From NCBI RefSeq assembly GCF_042683405.1, contig NZ_JBHUJS010000002.1:310001-374000 (forward strand): a DNA stretch of 64,000 bases, in the 5' to 3' direction. Source of the stretch: Telluria sp042683405. Lineage in GTDB: Bacteria > Pseudomonadota > Gammaproteobacteria > Burkholderiales > Burkholderiaceae_D. Made by a program: the position numbers and the translations under genes. This document shows positions 42,401-50,161 of the stretch, piece after piece; within the stretch, counting starts at the first letter, position 1, and each line of letters opens with the position of its first letter. Below the pieces are notes generated by a model that worked only from the letters and a program-made list of their open reading frames with translations, was not told the DNA's origin and made no database searches.

Positions 42401-44622
42401 TTCGGTCCGCCGGAAATGCGCCCGACGACCAGGTCGCCTTCCTTGTACAGCAGGATGTTCTGGCCCTCTGTAGTATCCAGGCCGGAGTCGACACCGGCTG
42501 CCGAAACGCCCAGCGAATACACGGTGCTGGCGATGCCATCGACGCCGCCGCTACTGCCCGACGAATCGATCACGGCCGTGCCACCGCTGGCATAGCCGGG
42601 AGTCATGTCAGAGCTCTTGTTCGTCACCCCGTTGAATTCGGTGAGGGGGCCAGGTACGTCGTCCGCCGCCGGGTCGAGCGCGCTGCCTGCCGTCTCGTCA
42701 TGCCGGACAAGGCCGGTGCCGAGGACTGCCGACGCTGTGGGTCCGTCGTCCTGGATCGACACGCGCGCGCCGATCGGGATCGATGCGGTGCTGGGGTCGT
42801 CGTCACCATCTGTGACCGTGGCCACGGCCAGCAGCGCTGCGTTCGCGATCGAGACCGACTCGTCAGGACTGGATGCGCCGCCGGTCGGATGCTTGATCGA
42901 GTGGTACTGCACCATGCTCAGCACACCGGTCGACGAATTGATCGCGACTGCCAACGCGGCCTTGCCGTCGCTGGCGCCGCCTGAGATGCGGCCCACCACG
43001 AGCGCGCCTTCCTTGTAGAGCAGGATGCTGAAGCCTTCCGTGGTATCGAGGCCGGAATCCACGCCGGCTGCCGACACGTCGAGCGTATAGCCGGTGGTGT
43101 TGAGGCCATCGAACCCTCCCGTGCTGGCGGAGGAATTGACCACGGAGGCGCCCCCCGTTGCGTAGCCCGGCCCCATGTCGCTACTGACATTGGTGACGCC
43201 GGCAAAGGCGGCAATGGCCAGTGCGACGTCGTCGGCATCGCTTTGCACGCCTGCGGTCTCGTCGTGCCGCACGGCGCCGGTATCGAGGACGGCGGAGGCG
43301 AATGGCGCATCGTCAATCACGGAGATATCGCCCAGCGGCGTGGAGGTCAGCGCGCCTGACTCCAGGCGGAAGCCGCCGATATCGAACGCCGAGTTCAGCT
43401 TGGCGTCGCTGCTGCCCATATTGTCGATTTTGACCCGGTTGTGGTCAGTGTTGGTGGTGTACTTGACCCGGTCGCCTGCGATGGCGCCCGAAACCAGCGC
43501 CGAGTTGCCGGAGAAGTCCAGCGAGATGCCAGCCTGCGTGCCCGTGCCCGGCGTGAAGACGTAATCGGTCAACACCGAGTTCTTGCCGACCGTGACCAGC
43601 CGGGTGACTGTGACCGAAGTAATGTTGACCTCCTCGGCGGAAGTGAATGCCAGGCCGGGAATGAAGGTATCGCCTTTCTCGCTCGTATCACTGTTGAGGA
43701 TCGCGGTGATGCGCAGCGTTGCGCCCTTCGGCGGCTGCAACTGGACGACGCCAAACGACGCGGAAGTCGCGCCGAAGTAAGTGCCGAAATCAATGTTCGC
43801 GGCCACATCCGCCTCGTTCTGATCGAGGTTCGGCACGGTGAGGAGCGGGTTGGCGCCCTTGACGAATGTGAAGTACATGCCTTCGCTCGGATCGATCATC
43901 TGGTTGTTCGATCCGATCGTGGTCATGCCGCCGCCCTGCCCCGTGTTCACCGTGTTGCCGGGCGTACCGGTCACGACGATGGTCGTGTCCTGCAGGGTGG
44001 GCGTGCCGTCGCCGAACATCAGGAACAGGTTCTGGCCGGACGGCGCGCCTTCGAGCGAGAAATTGACCAGATTGTTCACGGAGACGTTCAGCTTGTTCGT
44101 CAGCGTGACCAGGTCGTTGGGGTTGGTTTCATCGGGATGGTAGAGGGGCAGGTACTGCGCTACCCACAAGCGGGCACCGGTCGACCCGGCATCGCCCGCA
44201 CCTGCAGTCAGGGTATCCAGGAAGCAGGAGAAGGCGATCCTGCCGGCCGGATCTGCGGTGCCATTGGCCAGCGCTTCGCGGCCGTACACCACATTATTGT
44301 TGTTGGCATCGACGTAGAGATGGATCTTGCGCAGGCCAGTCGTTGTGAGGCCGCTGTCGGTTCCGTTGCCGCCGGTAATGGTAAAGGCAACGTCGGACAC
44401 GTTGCCGCCGAATGTCTGGATCAGGTCGTCGGCTGTGCTTGCGGTGCCGTTTCCGCTCACCGCCAGGCCGAGCGGGGTCGCACTCTGGCCGGCGGGCACC
44501 GCAGCTGCCAGTGCGGTGCTGAATTCTGTGGGTATAGATGCCAGCGCGATGTCATCGCTGATGAGGGAGCCCTGGACGTTCTGGACTCCACTGGTTTCGT
44601 CGATCTTAAGGATTGCGCTCAT
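39448..44622 (-). CDS. Large repetitive RTX-type adhesin with DUF5801 repeats
   Basis: The product is 1724 aa, acidic, with almost no Cys and no Sec signal. The N-terminal 440 residues form a unique beta-rich region. Four tandem repeats of 188-190 aa follow (about 435-1190), each running from RHDETAG through DGLASTVYSLDVSAAGVDSG, VVGRISGGA and HSIKHPTGGASSPDES to IQDDGP. The rest is a different beta region ending in an M10/serralysin-like C terminus (DTFVFGAVAHSPAGALHDII, GTDKIDLSGIDAN, GDINGDGLADLVIELTGV). Such a terminus is typical of type I secretion substrates. It is probably a surface or biofilm adhesin that binds calcium. No type I exporter lies in the window. Confidence 0.9.
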   Translation of the reverse strand: MSAILKIDETSGVQNVQGSLISDDIALASIPTEFSTALAAAVPAGQSATPLGLAVSGNGTASTADDLIQTFGGNVSDVAFTITGGNGTDSGLTTTGLRKIHLYVDANNNNVVYGREALANGTADPAGRIAFSCFLDTLTAGAGDAGSTGARLWVAQYLPLYHPDETNPNDLVTLTNKLNVSVNNLVNFSLEGAPSGQNLFLMFGDGTPTLQDTTIVVTGTPGNTVNTGQGGGMTTIGSNNQMIDPSEGMYFTFVKGANPLLTVPNLDQNEADVAANIDFGTYFGATSASFGVVQLQPPKGATLRITAILNSDTSEKGDTFIPGLAFTSAEEVNITSVTVTRLVTVGKNSVLTDYVFTPGTGTQAGISLDFSGNSALVSGAIAGDRVKYTTNTDHNRVKIDNMGSSDAKLNSAFDIGGFRLESGALTSTPLGDISVIDDAPFASAVLDTGAVRHDETAGVQSDADDVALAIAAFAGVTNVSSDMGPGYATGGASVVNSSASTGGFDGLNTTGYTLDVSAAGVDSGLDTTEGFSILLYKEGALVVGRISGGASDGKAALAVAINSSTGVLSMVQYHSIKHPTGGASSPDESVSIANAALLAVATVTDGDDDPSTASIPIGARVSIQDDGPTASAVLGTGLVRHDETAGSALDPAADDVPGPLTEFNGVTNKSSDMTPGYASGGTAVIDSSGSSGGVDGIASTVYSLGVSAAGVDSGLDTTEGQNILLYKEGDLVVGRISGGPNDTKAAFAVAIGSTSGILTMVQYHSIKHPTGGASSPDESLSVANSALLAIATVTDGDGDTSTASVGIGAQVQIQDDGPFASAVLGAGEVRHDETAGLQGDADDVAGPLGAFSGVSTVSTDMTAGYATGSAAVIDSSGSAPGEDGLASTVYSLDVSAANVDSGLDTTEGNNILLNKEGSLVVGRISGGADNGKAAFAVSINSSTGVLSMVQYHSIKHPTGGASSPDESLSIANAALLAIATITDGDGDTSTASVAVGARVSIQDDGPMAAAALGSGSVAHDETAGLQGDANDTAGPLSVFSGVGTLSTDMTAGYATGTASVINSSGSTGGVDGLASTVYSLDVSAAGVDSGLDTTQGEDIVLTKEGSVVVGRISGGANNGKAAFAVSIDAVSGVLSMVQYNSIRHPTGGLASPDEAVSIAASALLAVATVTDGDGDTSTASVGIGARVQFQDDAPVINGVSDLIYANSSNPSPGGTGIFSYAIGVDDRKTFSSSNSDFTVALASGTVGAAAISNRSVTWASETLTEAVFNVSFDYISNPALNTTATATGTLTFDKDDGTYHLSMTAPIQSFTVLTTSNATAFIGYVAGTDSFVLDNTQPAVSVAELASNFYVQFSGYTEPGGGTGANNLRAGNDGAFVNGELFNQASDWVSISGVAAGVAGDTIQKGEVLDLDFFQSNPGGDTNDAPTASAAGIFLKFDGINSEDLVVVLKLANASDPTKAVVTTKAFVVDNADIFRAGSALPAGYNITLDNNDGAVIFEGNDFNSGSENYVIVGAQVLVSTEGITGSGINLNPATGAGGGSSGTQAFGVTTTDNDVIKISDMGFLTTVTPDSHLVFNAAVVDADGDATASQVLDVTLVSGSVFTAGADRESIQGRAAIADTFVFGAVAHSPAGALHDIIGGFVSGTDKIDLSGIDANATGGGANDVFSFIGGAAFSGTGAASAGQLRFDATTHTLQGDINGDGLADLVIELTGVNSVVAGDILP
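41049..43330 (-). repeat. Four near-identical 564-570 bp tandem repeats inside the adhesin gene
   Basis: Matching bases in the HPTGGASSPDES-coding segment fall at 41191, 41755, 42319 and 42889, giving periods of 564, 564 and 570 bp. The two middle copies are most alike. The copies are likely to recombine and could mis-assemble from short reads. Confidence 0.88.
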
Positions 44623-44928
44623 TGTTCTTCTCCTCCCAAGTGGTCACATGGATTGCTTAAGGAAATAACGTGAGAGTGCTGTCGAGGGTGGTCACCTCCG
44701 TGGTTGTCGGATGTTCGGACGCAGCGCGAACAGGCGTGACAAGTCATGCGGTGACACGTAAATGCCGACCGAACGCGGGCGCTATCAGAGTTCTCCTACA
44801 GCTTAGGGAGGGAGAGGACTATTAACATCCTTCCGATGGGGTATGGACCCGATCTATTTTCTAGAGCGATCCACGGAGAAAGACGAAACTGGCGGGCCGC
44901 AAGGCGGAGCCTGATGAGATGGGTGGGT
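44623..44928. other. Intergenic region upstream of the adhesin
   Basis: This 306-bp stretch between the adhesin start and tRNA-Ser must hold the adhesin promoter. I see no confident -10/-35 pair or repeat. GCGGTGACACGT near 44749 only partly resembles the island operators. Confidence 0.4.
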
Positions 44929-45018
44929 TGGCGGAAGCGGTGAGATTCGAACTCACGAACGGGTTCCCCCGTCGGCAGTTTTCAAGACTGCTGCCTTCAA
45001 CCACTCGGCCACGCTTCC
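44929..45018 (-). tRNA. tRNA-Ser (anticodon TGA)
   Basis: The minus strand reads GGAAGCGTGGCCGAGTGG at the 5' end and ends GAGTTCGAATCTC, ACCGCTTCC, G, then an encoded CCA. The acceptor stem GGAAGCG/CGCTTCC is perfect, the anticodon loop is CTTGAAA (anticodon TGA), and a long variable arm is present as in all tRNA-Ser. The length is 90 nt including CCA. It decodes UCA and wobble codons. Confidence 0.97.
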
Positions 45019-45218
45019 GTAGCTGCGCATTATACAAGTAGCGCTTCACCTCTGGCAAAACAGCCTCTGCGGCCCGCGCCGCGCGCCTCCCGCGCGACAT
45101 TGCGATATATCAAACGTTGCAATCTATTCAGCTTGTAGGATTGCCAACCATCAAGTCCGCCGCGCTCGCCGACCGTATATTTTTCCCGTCGGCACTGCCC
45201 ATCCACTGAGAGACTGTC

Positions 45219-48008
45219 ATGCTGAATTTCGAACGCTCCAGCCTGAGTCAGAAGCTCTCCCTCCTGTCCCTCCTATCGACGGGCACCGCGCTGATCCTCG
45301 TGTTCGCGGCATTTGCGGTCGGCTCGGTCATCGAGCACCGGCGCGAAGCCCGCATCCAACTGGGTTCGCTCGCCGGCGTTATTGCCGGCAGCAGCGCGGA
45401 TGCGCTCCTGCACCGCAACCGGCGCCAGGCCGAAGCCAACCTCTCCGCATTGAAGGCTCAGCCCGAGATCACAGGCGCGATCCTGTTCGATGCGCGCGGC
45501 CGTTCGTTTGCCGCCTACGGCAAGGCGGACCGCGAACAGCTCGGCAACGTCAGCCAAGAAGCGCTGTCCGCCGCCAACAGCGACAGCGCGGCATCGTGGT
45601 CGCCGCGGCTGCGGGTGTACCACCGCATCGACGACGCGCGCGGCATCGCCGGGGTGGTGATGATCGAAGCCAGCATGATCGGCATGTGGATCGACATCGC
45701 CAAAGGCCTGCTGGTGCTCGCCCTCGCGATGGGCGGCGCGATGCTGGTTGCCCTGCCTCTGGCCGGCCGCTTCAAGGCCAGCGTCGCCGACCCGATCACC
45801 AGGCTGATCTCGGCCGCGCGCAAGGTGACGGAGACGCAGAACTACACGCTGCGCGTGCCGCACAACCGCACCGATGAACTGGGCGCGCTGATCGACAGCT
45901 TCAACGCCATGCTGGCGCAGATCGAGGAACGCGGCAGTGCGCTGGCCATGCACCGCGACGAGCTTGAGAATCAGGTCGGCGTGCGCACCGAGCAGCTGGA
46001 AAAAGCGAAGAACGCCGCGGAAGCGGCCAGCCGCGCCAAAAGCGCGTTCCTGGCCACCATGAGCCATGAGATCCGCACACCCATGAATGGCGTGCTCGGG
46101 ATGACCGAGATGCTGCTCGCCACTCCGCTCACCGAGACCCAGCGCAAGTACGCCAGCATGGTGCAGCGCTCCGGCGAGCACCTGCTGGTCATCATCAACG
46201 ACATTCTCGACTTCTCCAAGATCGAGGCGGGCAAGCTCACGGTGGAGTACATCCACTTCAACCTGTGCGACCTGCTCGACGAGATCGACAACGTGTACCG
46301 CCCGCAGGCCCAGGCCAAGAACATCGCGTTTCACATCGAGGTGCCGAGCGACCTGCCGGTGGCGGTGTGCGGCGATCCGAACCGCCTGCGCCAGGTGCTC
46401 GCCAACCTGGTGGGCAACGCAATCAAGTTCACCGACCGCGGCGAGATCCGGGTCTGCATCAGCATGCTCACGGAGTCGGAGCAGAACGCGAGCCTGCGCT
46501 TCGAGGTGCACGACACGGGCATCGGCATCGCGCGCGAGGCGCGCTCCCGCATCTTCGAGGCGTTCTCGCAGGCGGACGATTCCACTACGCGCCGCTACGG
46601 CGGCACCGGCCTGGGGCTGGCTATATCAAAACAGCTCGTGGAGTTGATGGGAGGAAAAATTGGCGTAGAGAATGCTTTAACGCAAGGCTCCATGTTCTGG
46701 TTCACGGTAACTTTTGACAAACGGCGGATCGAAGCGGACCGCCTCGACGAGGACTCCCTGAACAAACTGGAGGGCTTGCGCGTGTTGATCGTGGACGAAC
46801 TGGATGACCGGCGCACGGCGCTGGCAAGCGAACTGGCCCAATGGCGGGTGTCGTCCGACCAGGCCAGCTGCGAAAGCGAGGCGATGGACGCCCTGACACG
46901 CGCGGCCGAATCCAGCCGAGCCTACGATGTCGCGCTGGTGGCGATGTCGCTCAAAGGGACCAGCGGCCTGGCGCTGACCGCGATGGCGAAGGCGCGCCTG
47001 TCGGCCGCCCACACGCGCTACGTCCTGCTCAGCAGCCTGCACAATGCGGCGGACCCGGTGCAGCGGCGCGAGGCCGGCGTGTCCTACCAGCTGATCACGC
47101 CGGTGCGCGCGGGCGACCTGTTCGACTGCATCGCGCGCTCGCCGCGCCACCAGGCCCGGGCCGAAGCGGCGCCGGTGATTCCCGAGCGCCCCGCCCCGGC
47201 GGTCCAGACGCGCCGCCGCAAGGTGCTGCTGGCGGAGGACAACCCGGTCAATGTCGATGTGGCGACCGCGATGCTCGACGCGATGGGGCTCGACGTGCAG
47301 TGCGTGGGCAATGGCGAGGAGGCGCTCAACGCGGTGCGCAGCGGAAGCTACGAGCTGGTGCTGATGGACTGCCAGATGCCCGTGATGGACGGCTTTGCCG
47401 CCACTGCGGAAATCCGCCGCCACGAACACATGAACGGCAAGACGCGCAAGCTGCCGGTCGTCGCGATCACCGCCAATGCGCTGCAGGGCGACCGCGAATC
47501 GTGCCTGGCGGCGGGCATGGACGATTACCTGAGCAAGCCGTTCACCCAGCAGCAGCTGGCGGCGGTGATCAGCCGCTGGATCGGGCTGCCGATCACGGCC
47601 ACCGTGCACCATTCGGAAATGGCGCCTGCCCCGGCGCCCGCGGCCGACAAGCGCGATGCGATCAACCGGCATGCGCTGGACAACATCCGTGCGCTGTCGG
47701 AGGACCGCGGCCCGTCGATCGTGCGCAAGGTGGTGTCGGCCTACGTGGACGACACGCCGCTGCACCTGCAGACGCTGCGCCGCGCGATCTCGGGCGGCGA
47801 CAGCGAGAAGCTGCGCTCGGCGGCGCACAGCCTCAAGTCCAGCAGCGCCAACGTGGGCGCGGAGACGCTGGCACAGCTTTGCAAGCAGATGGAAACCCTC
47901 GGCAGGACCGAGACGACGGAAGGCGCAGCGACCATTCTCAGCGACATGGAGCAGGAGTTCCAGGCCGTGCGGCACTCGCTCACGGAGATCCTGGAGAGGG
48001 AGACATGA
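45219..48008 (+). CDS. BarA-like hybrid sensor histidine kinase
   Basis: The product is 929 aa. Domains in order are: membrane helix (about 14-37), a periplasmic CHASE8-like sensor (38-155), second helix (158-182), HAMP (185-240), HisKA with phospho-His283 (MSHEIRTPMNGVLG), and HATPase with NAIKFTDRG, DTGIGI and GGTGLGL (about 380-510). A degenerate receiver follows (about 530-640: LIVDELDDRRTAL, but VALVAMSLKG lacks the Asp). Then come an intact receiver (about 668-790: LLAEDNPVN, LMDCQMPVMDGF, YLSKPF) and an HPt domain with AAHSLKSSSANVG. It is a full phosphorelay kinase. The diguanylate cyclase/phosphodiesterase gene starts 1 bp after its stop. Confidence 0.95.
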   Translation: MLNFERSSLSQKLSLLSLLSTGTALILVFAAFAVGSVIEHRREARIQLGSLAGVIAGSSADALLHRNRRQAEANLSALKAQPEITGAILFDARGRSFAAYGKADREQLGNVSQEALSAANSDSAASWSPRLRVYHRIDDARGIAGVVMIEASMIGMWIDIAKGLLVLALAMGGAMLVALPLAGRFKASVADPITRLISAARKVTETQNYTLRVPHNRTDELGALIDSFNAMLAQIEERGSALAMHRDELENQVGVRTEQLEKAKNAAEAASRAKSAFLATMSHEIRTPMNGVLGMTEMLLATPLTETQRKYASMVQRSGEHLLVIINDILDFSKIEAGKLTVEYIHFNLCDLLDEIDNVYRPQAQAKNIAFHIEVPSDLPVAVCGDPNRLRQVLANLVGNAIKFTDRGEIRVCISMLTESEQNASLRFEVHDTGIGIAREARSRIFEAFSQADDSTTRRYGGTGLGLAISKQLVELMGGKIGVENALTQGSMFWFTVTFDKRRIEADRLDEDSLNKLEGLRVLIVDELDDRRTALASELAQWRVSSDQASCESEAMDALTRAAESSRAYDVALVAMSLKGTSGLALTAMAKARLSAAHTRYVLLSSLHNAADPVQRREAGVSYQLITPVRAGDLFDCIARSPRHQARAEAAPVIPERPAPAVQTRRRKVLLAEDNPVNVDVATAMLDAMGLDVQCVGNGEEALNAVRSGSYELVLMDCQMPVMDGFAATAEIRRHEHMNGKTRKLPVVAITANALQGDRESCLAAGMDDYLSKPFTQQQLAAVISRWIGLPITATVHHSEMAPAPAPAADKRDAINRHALDNIRALSEDRGPSIVRKVVSAYVDDTPLHLQTLRRAISGGDSEKLRSAAHSLKSSSANVGAETLAQLCKQMETLGRTETTEGAATILSDMEQEFQAVRHSLTEILERET

Positions 48009-48009
48009 C

Positions 48010-50136
48010 ATGCCAGACGCCTCGTCCGCCAAGCGCGGCGTAGTCCTGATCGCCGACGACGATCCTGTCATGCGCATGCTCATGCTCGAGATGCTCGGGC
48101 AGGTGGGGCTGGATGCGATCGAAGCGCGCGACGGCCGCGAGGCGGTCGAGCTGTGCCGCACGGAGCAGGTGGACCTGATCCTGATGGACGTGGACATGCC
48201 CAACATGGACGGCTTCACGGCCTGCCGCGAGATCCGCCGCATCGAAGCGGCCAACGCGATCCCGATCATCATGGTCACCGGCGGGGACGATATCGAGGCG
48301 GTGACCAACGCCTACGAAGCCGGCGCGACCGACTTCGTCTCCAAGCCGATCAACTGGCCGATCCTCGGCCACCGCGTGCTGTACGTGCTGCGCGCAAGCG
48401 ACGCCATCGTCCGCCTGCGCATCGCGGACGCGCACAACCGCGCCGTGCTGGCCGCGATCCCGGACACCTTCTTCCGCATGAACCACGAAGGCGTCTACCT
48501 GGACTACGAGCAGGGCCACGAGGCCTACGCCGACGGCAAGCCCGAGGATTATGTCGGCCACCACGTCACCCAGGTCCTGCCGCCCGCGATCGCCGGCCGC
48601 CTGCTCGAACAGATGCGGCACGTGCTGGAGACGCACACGATCGGCTCGGTCGACTACGAGCTCCCCGGCGGGCCGCCGGGCGCCACCACGCCGCCGCGCG
48701 AGGGGCAGGTGCGCCACTTCGAAGCGCGGCTGGTGGCGACCGGCCCGGGCGAGGTGCTGGGACTGGTGCGCGACATCAGCGAACGCAAGCGCACCGAGGA
48801 GCAGATCCGCCGGCTGGCGTATTGCGACAGCCTGACCGGCATCCCCAACCGCCAGGCCTTCCTCGAAACGCTGGAGTCCGAACTGCACCGCTCGCGCAGC
48901 GCCGGCAAGAAGTTCGCGGTGCTGTTCATGGACCTGGACGCGTTCAAGCGCATCAACGACACGCTCGGCCACAACGTCGGTGACCTGCTCCTGAAGCTGG
49001 TGTCCGAGCGCCTGCACGAGACGATCCGGCCGGGCGACCTTGTCTCGCACAATGAACCGGGCGGGAACCTGGCGCGGCTGGGCGGCGACGAATTCACGAT
49101 CCTGATTCCGGACCTGGAGCTGGTGGAGGATGCGCTCAACGTGGCGCAGCGCGTCAAGGAGGCGATGCGGCGCCCCTTCATGATCGACGGCCATGAGATC
49201 TTCGTGACGGCATCGATCGGAATCTCCCTGTTCCCGGAAGACGGCGACGACTGCAACTCGCTGCTCAAGTTTGCCGACACGGCCATGTACCACGCCAAGA
49301 ACTGCGGCAAGAACAACGCAAAGCTCTACAGCTCATCGCTGACCATGCAGATCATGAGCCACGTGAAGCTGGAGGTCGGGCTGCGGCGCGCGCTGCAGAA
49401 CGACGAGCTGTACCTGCTGTACCAGCCGCAGATCGACGTGCGCACCGCGTCCGTGGTCGGGGTGGAGGCCCTCGTGCGCTGGAAGCATCCGGAACGCGGC
49501 ATCATCTCGCCCACCGAGTTCATTCCGCTGGCCGAGGAAACCGGGCTGATCGTGCCGATCGGCGAATGGGTCCTGCGCACCGCGTGCGACCAGGCGCGCG
49601 CGTGGCAGCGGCTGACCAAGCGGCCGGTGCGCATGGCGGTCAATCTCTCGGCCAAGCAGTTCAAGGACGACAACCTGGCGCAGATCGTGCTGTCGGCGCT
49701 GCACGACACCGGACTCGATCCGCGCCTGCTGGAGCTGGAGCTGACCGAGGGCACGCTGATGGACGATGCGCGCGCGACCATGCACACGCTGGAGCAATTG
49801 CGCGGGATCGGCGTGCACCTGTCGATCGACGACTTTGGCACCGGCTATTCGTCGATGAACTATCTCAAGCGCTTCGACGTGCGGGCGCTGAAGATCGACC
49901 GCAGCTTCATCTGCGGGCTGCCGCAGGACTCCGAGAACGCGGCGATCACGCGCGCGATCATCGCGATGGCGCACGGGCTCAAGATGGCGGTGGTGGCGGA
50001 AGGGGTCGAGACGGGCGAGCAGCTGGTGCTGCTGCAGGAATACGGCTGCGACCTGGCCCAGGGCTTCTTCCTGGGCCGTCCGGCGCCGGCCGATGCGATC
50101 ACCGAGCGCCTGCGCAAACAGGCCGCCCCCGCCTGA
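48010..50136 (+). CDS. REC-PAS-GGDEF-EAL response regulator (c-di-GMP turnover)
   Basis: The product is 708 aa. A receiver (about 10-125; LIADDDP, LILMDVDMPNMDGF with Asp60, FVSKPINWP) is followed by a PAS-like region (about 140-265). A GGDEF domain with intact RLGGDEFTI (about 275-445) and an EAL domain follow. The EAL domain has intact VEALVRWKHPERG, MAVNLSAKQF, ELTEGTLM, DDFGTGYSS and KIDRSF (about 455-700). Both catalytic motifs are complete, so the protein could make and break c-di-GMP. The ATG lies 1 bp past the kinase stop, and GGAGAGGGAG near the end of that gene serves it, so the kinase is the likely phosphate donor. Confidence 0.94.
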   Translation: MPDASSAKRGVVLIADDDPVMRMLMLEMLGQVGLDAIEARDGREAVELCRTEQVDLILMDVDMPNMDGFTACREIRRIEAANAIPIIMVTGGDDIEAVTNAYEAGATDFVSKPINWPILGHRVLYVLRASDAIVRLRIADAHNRAVLAAIPDTFFRMNHEGVYLDYEQGHEAYADGKPEDYVGHHVTQVLPPAIAGRLLEQMRHVLETHTIGSVDYELPGGPPGATTPPREGQVRHFEARLVATGPGEVLGLVRDISERKRTEEQIRRLAYCDSLTGIPNRQAFLETLESELHRSRSAGKKFAVLFMDLDAFKRINDTLGHNVGDLLLKLVSERLHETIRPGDLVSHNEPGGNLARLGGDEFTILIPDLELVEDALNVAQRVKEAMRRPFMIDGHEIFVTASIGISLFPEDGDDCNSLLKFADTAMYHAKNCGKNNAKLYSSSLTMQIMSHVKLEVGLRRALQNDELYLLYQPQIDVRTASVVGVEALVRWKHPERGIISPTEFIPLAEETGLIVPIGEWVLRTACDQARAWQRLTKRPVRMAVNLSAKQFKDDNLAQIVLSALHDTGLDPRLLELELTEGTLMDDARATMHTLEQLRGIGVHLSIDDFGTGYSSMNYLKRFDVRALKIDRSFICGLPQDSENAAITRAIIAMAHGLKMAVVAEGVETGEQLVLLQEYGCDLAQGFFLGRPAPADAITERLRKQAAPA

Positions 50137-50161
50137 ATCCGGGAGGACCTGTCGCCTTGCG

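Noticed and set aside
41049..43330. Regular repeats that could suggest a CRISPR or satellite array
   Set aside because: The 564-570 bp units are in frame and encode the adhesin repeats; no short repeat-spacer pattern exists anywhere in the window.
44740..44760. GCGGTGACACGT upstream of the adhesin as a seventh Crp/Fnr-like operator
   Set aside because: It lacks both outer GTnCG and CGnAC arms; only the central bases agree.
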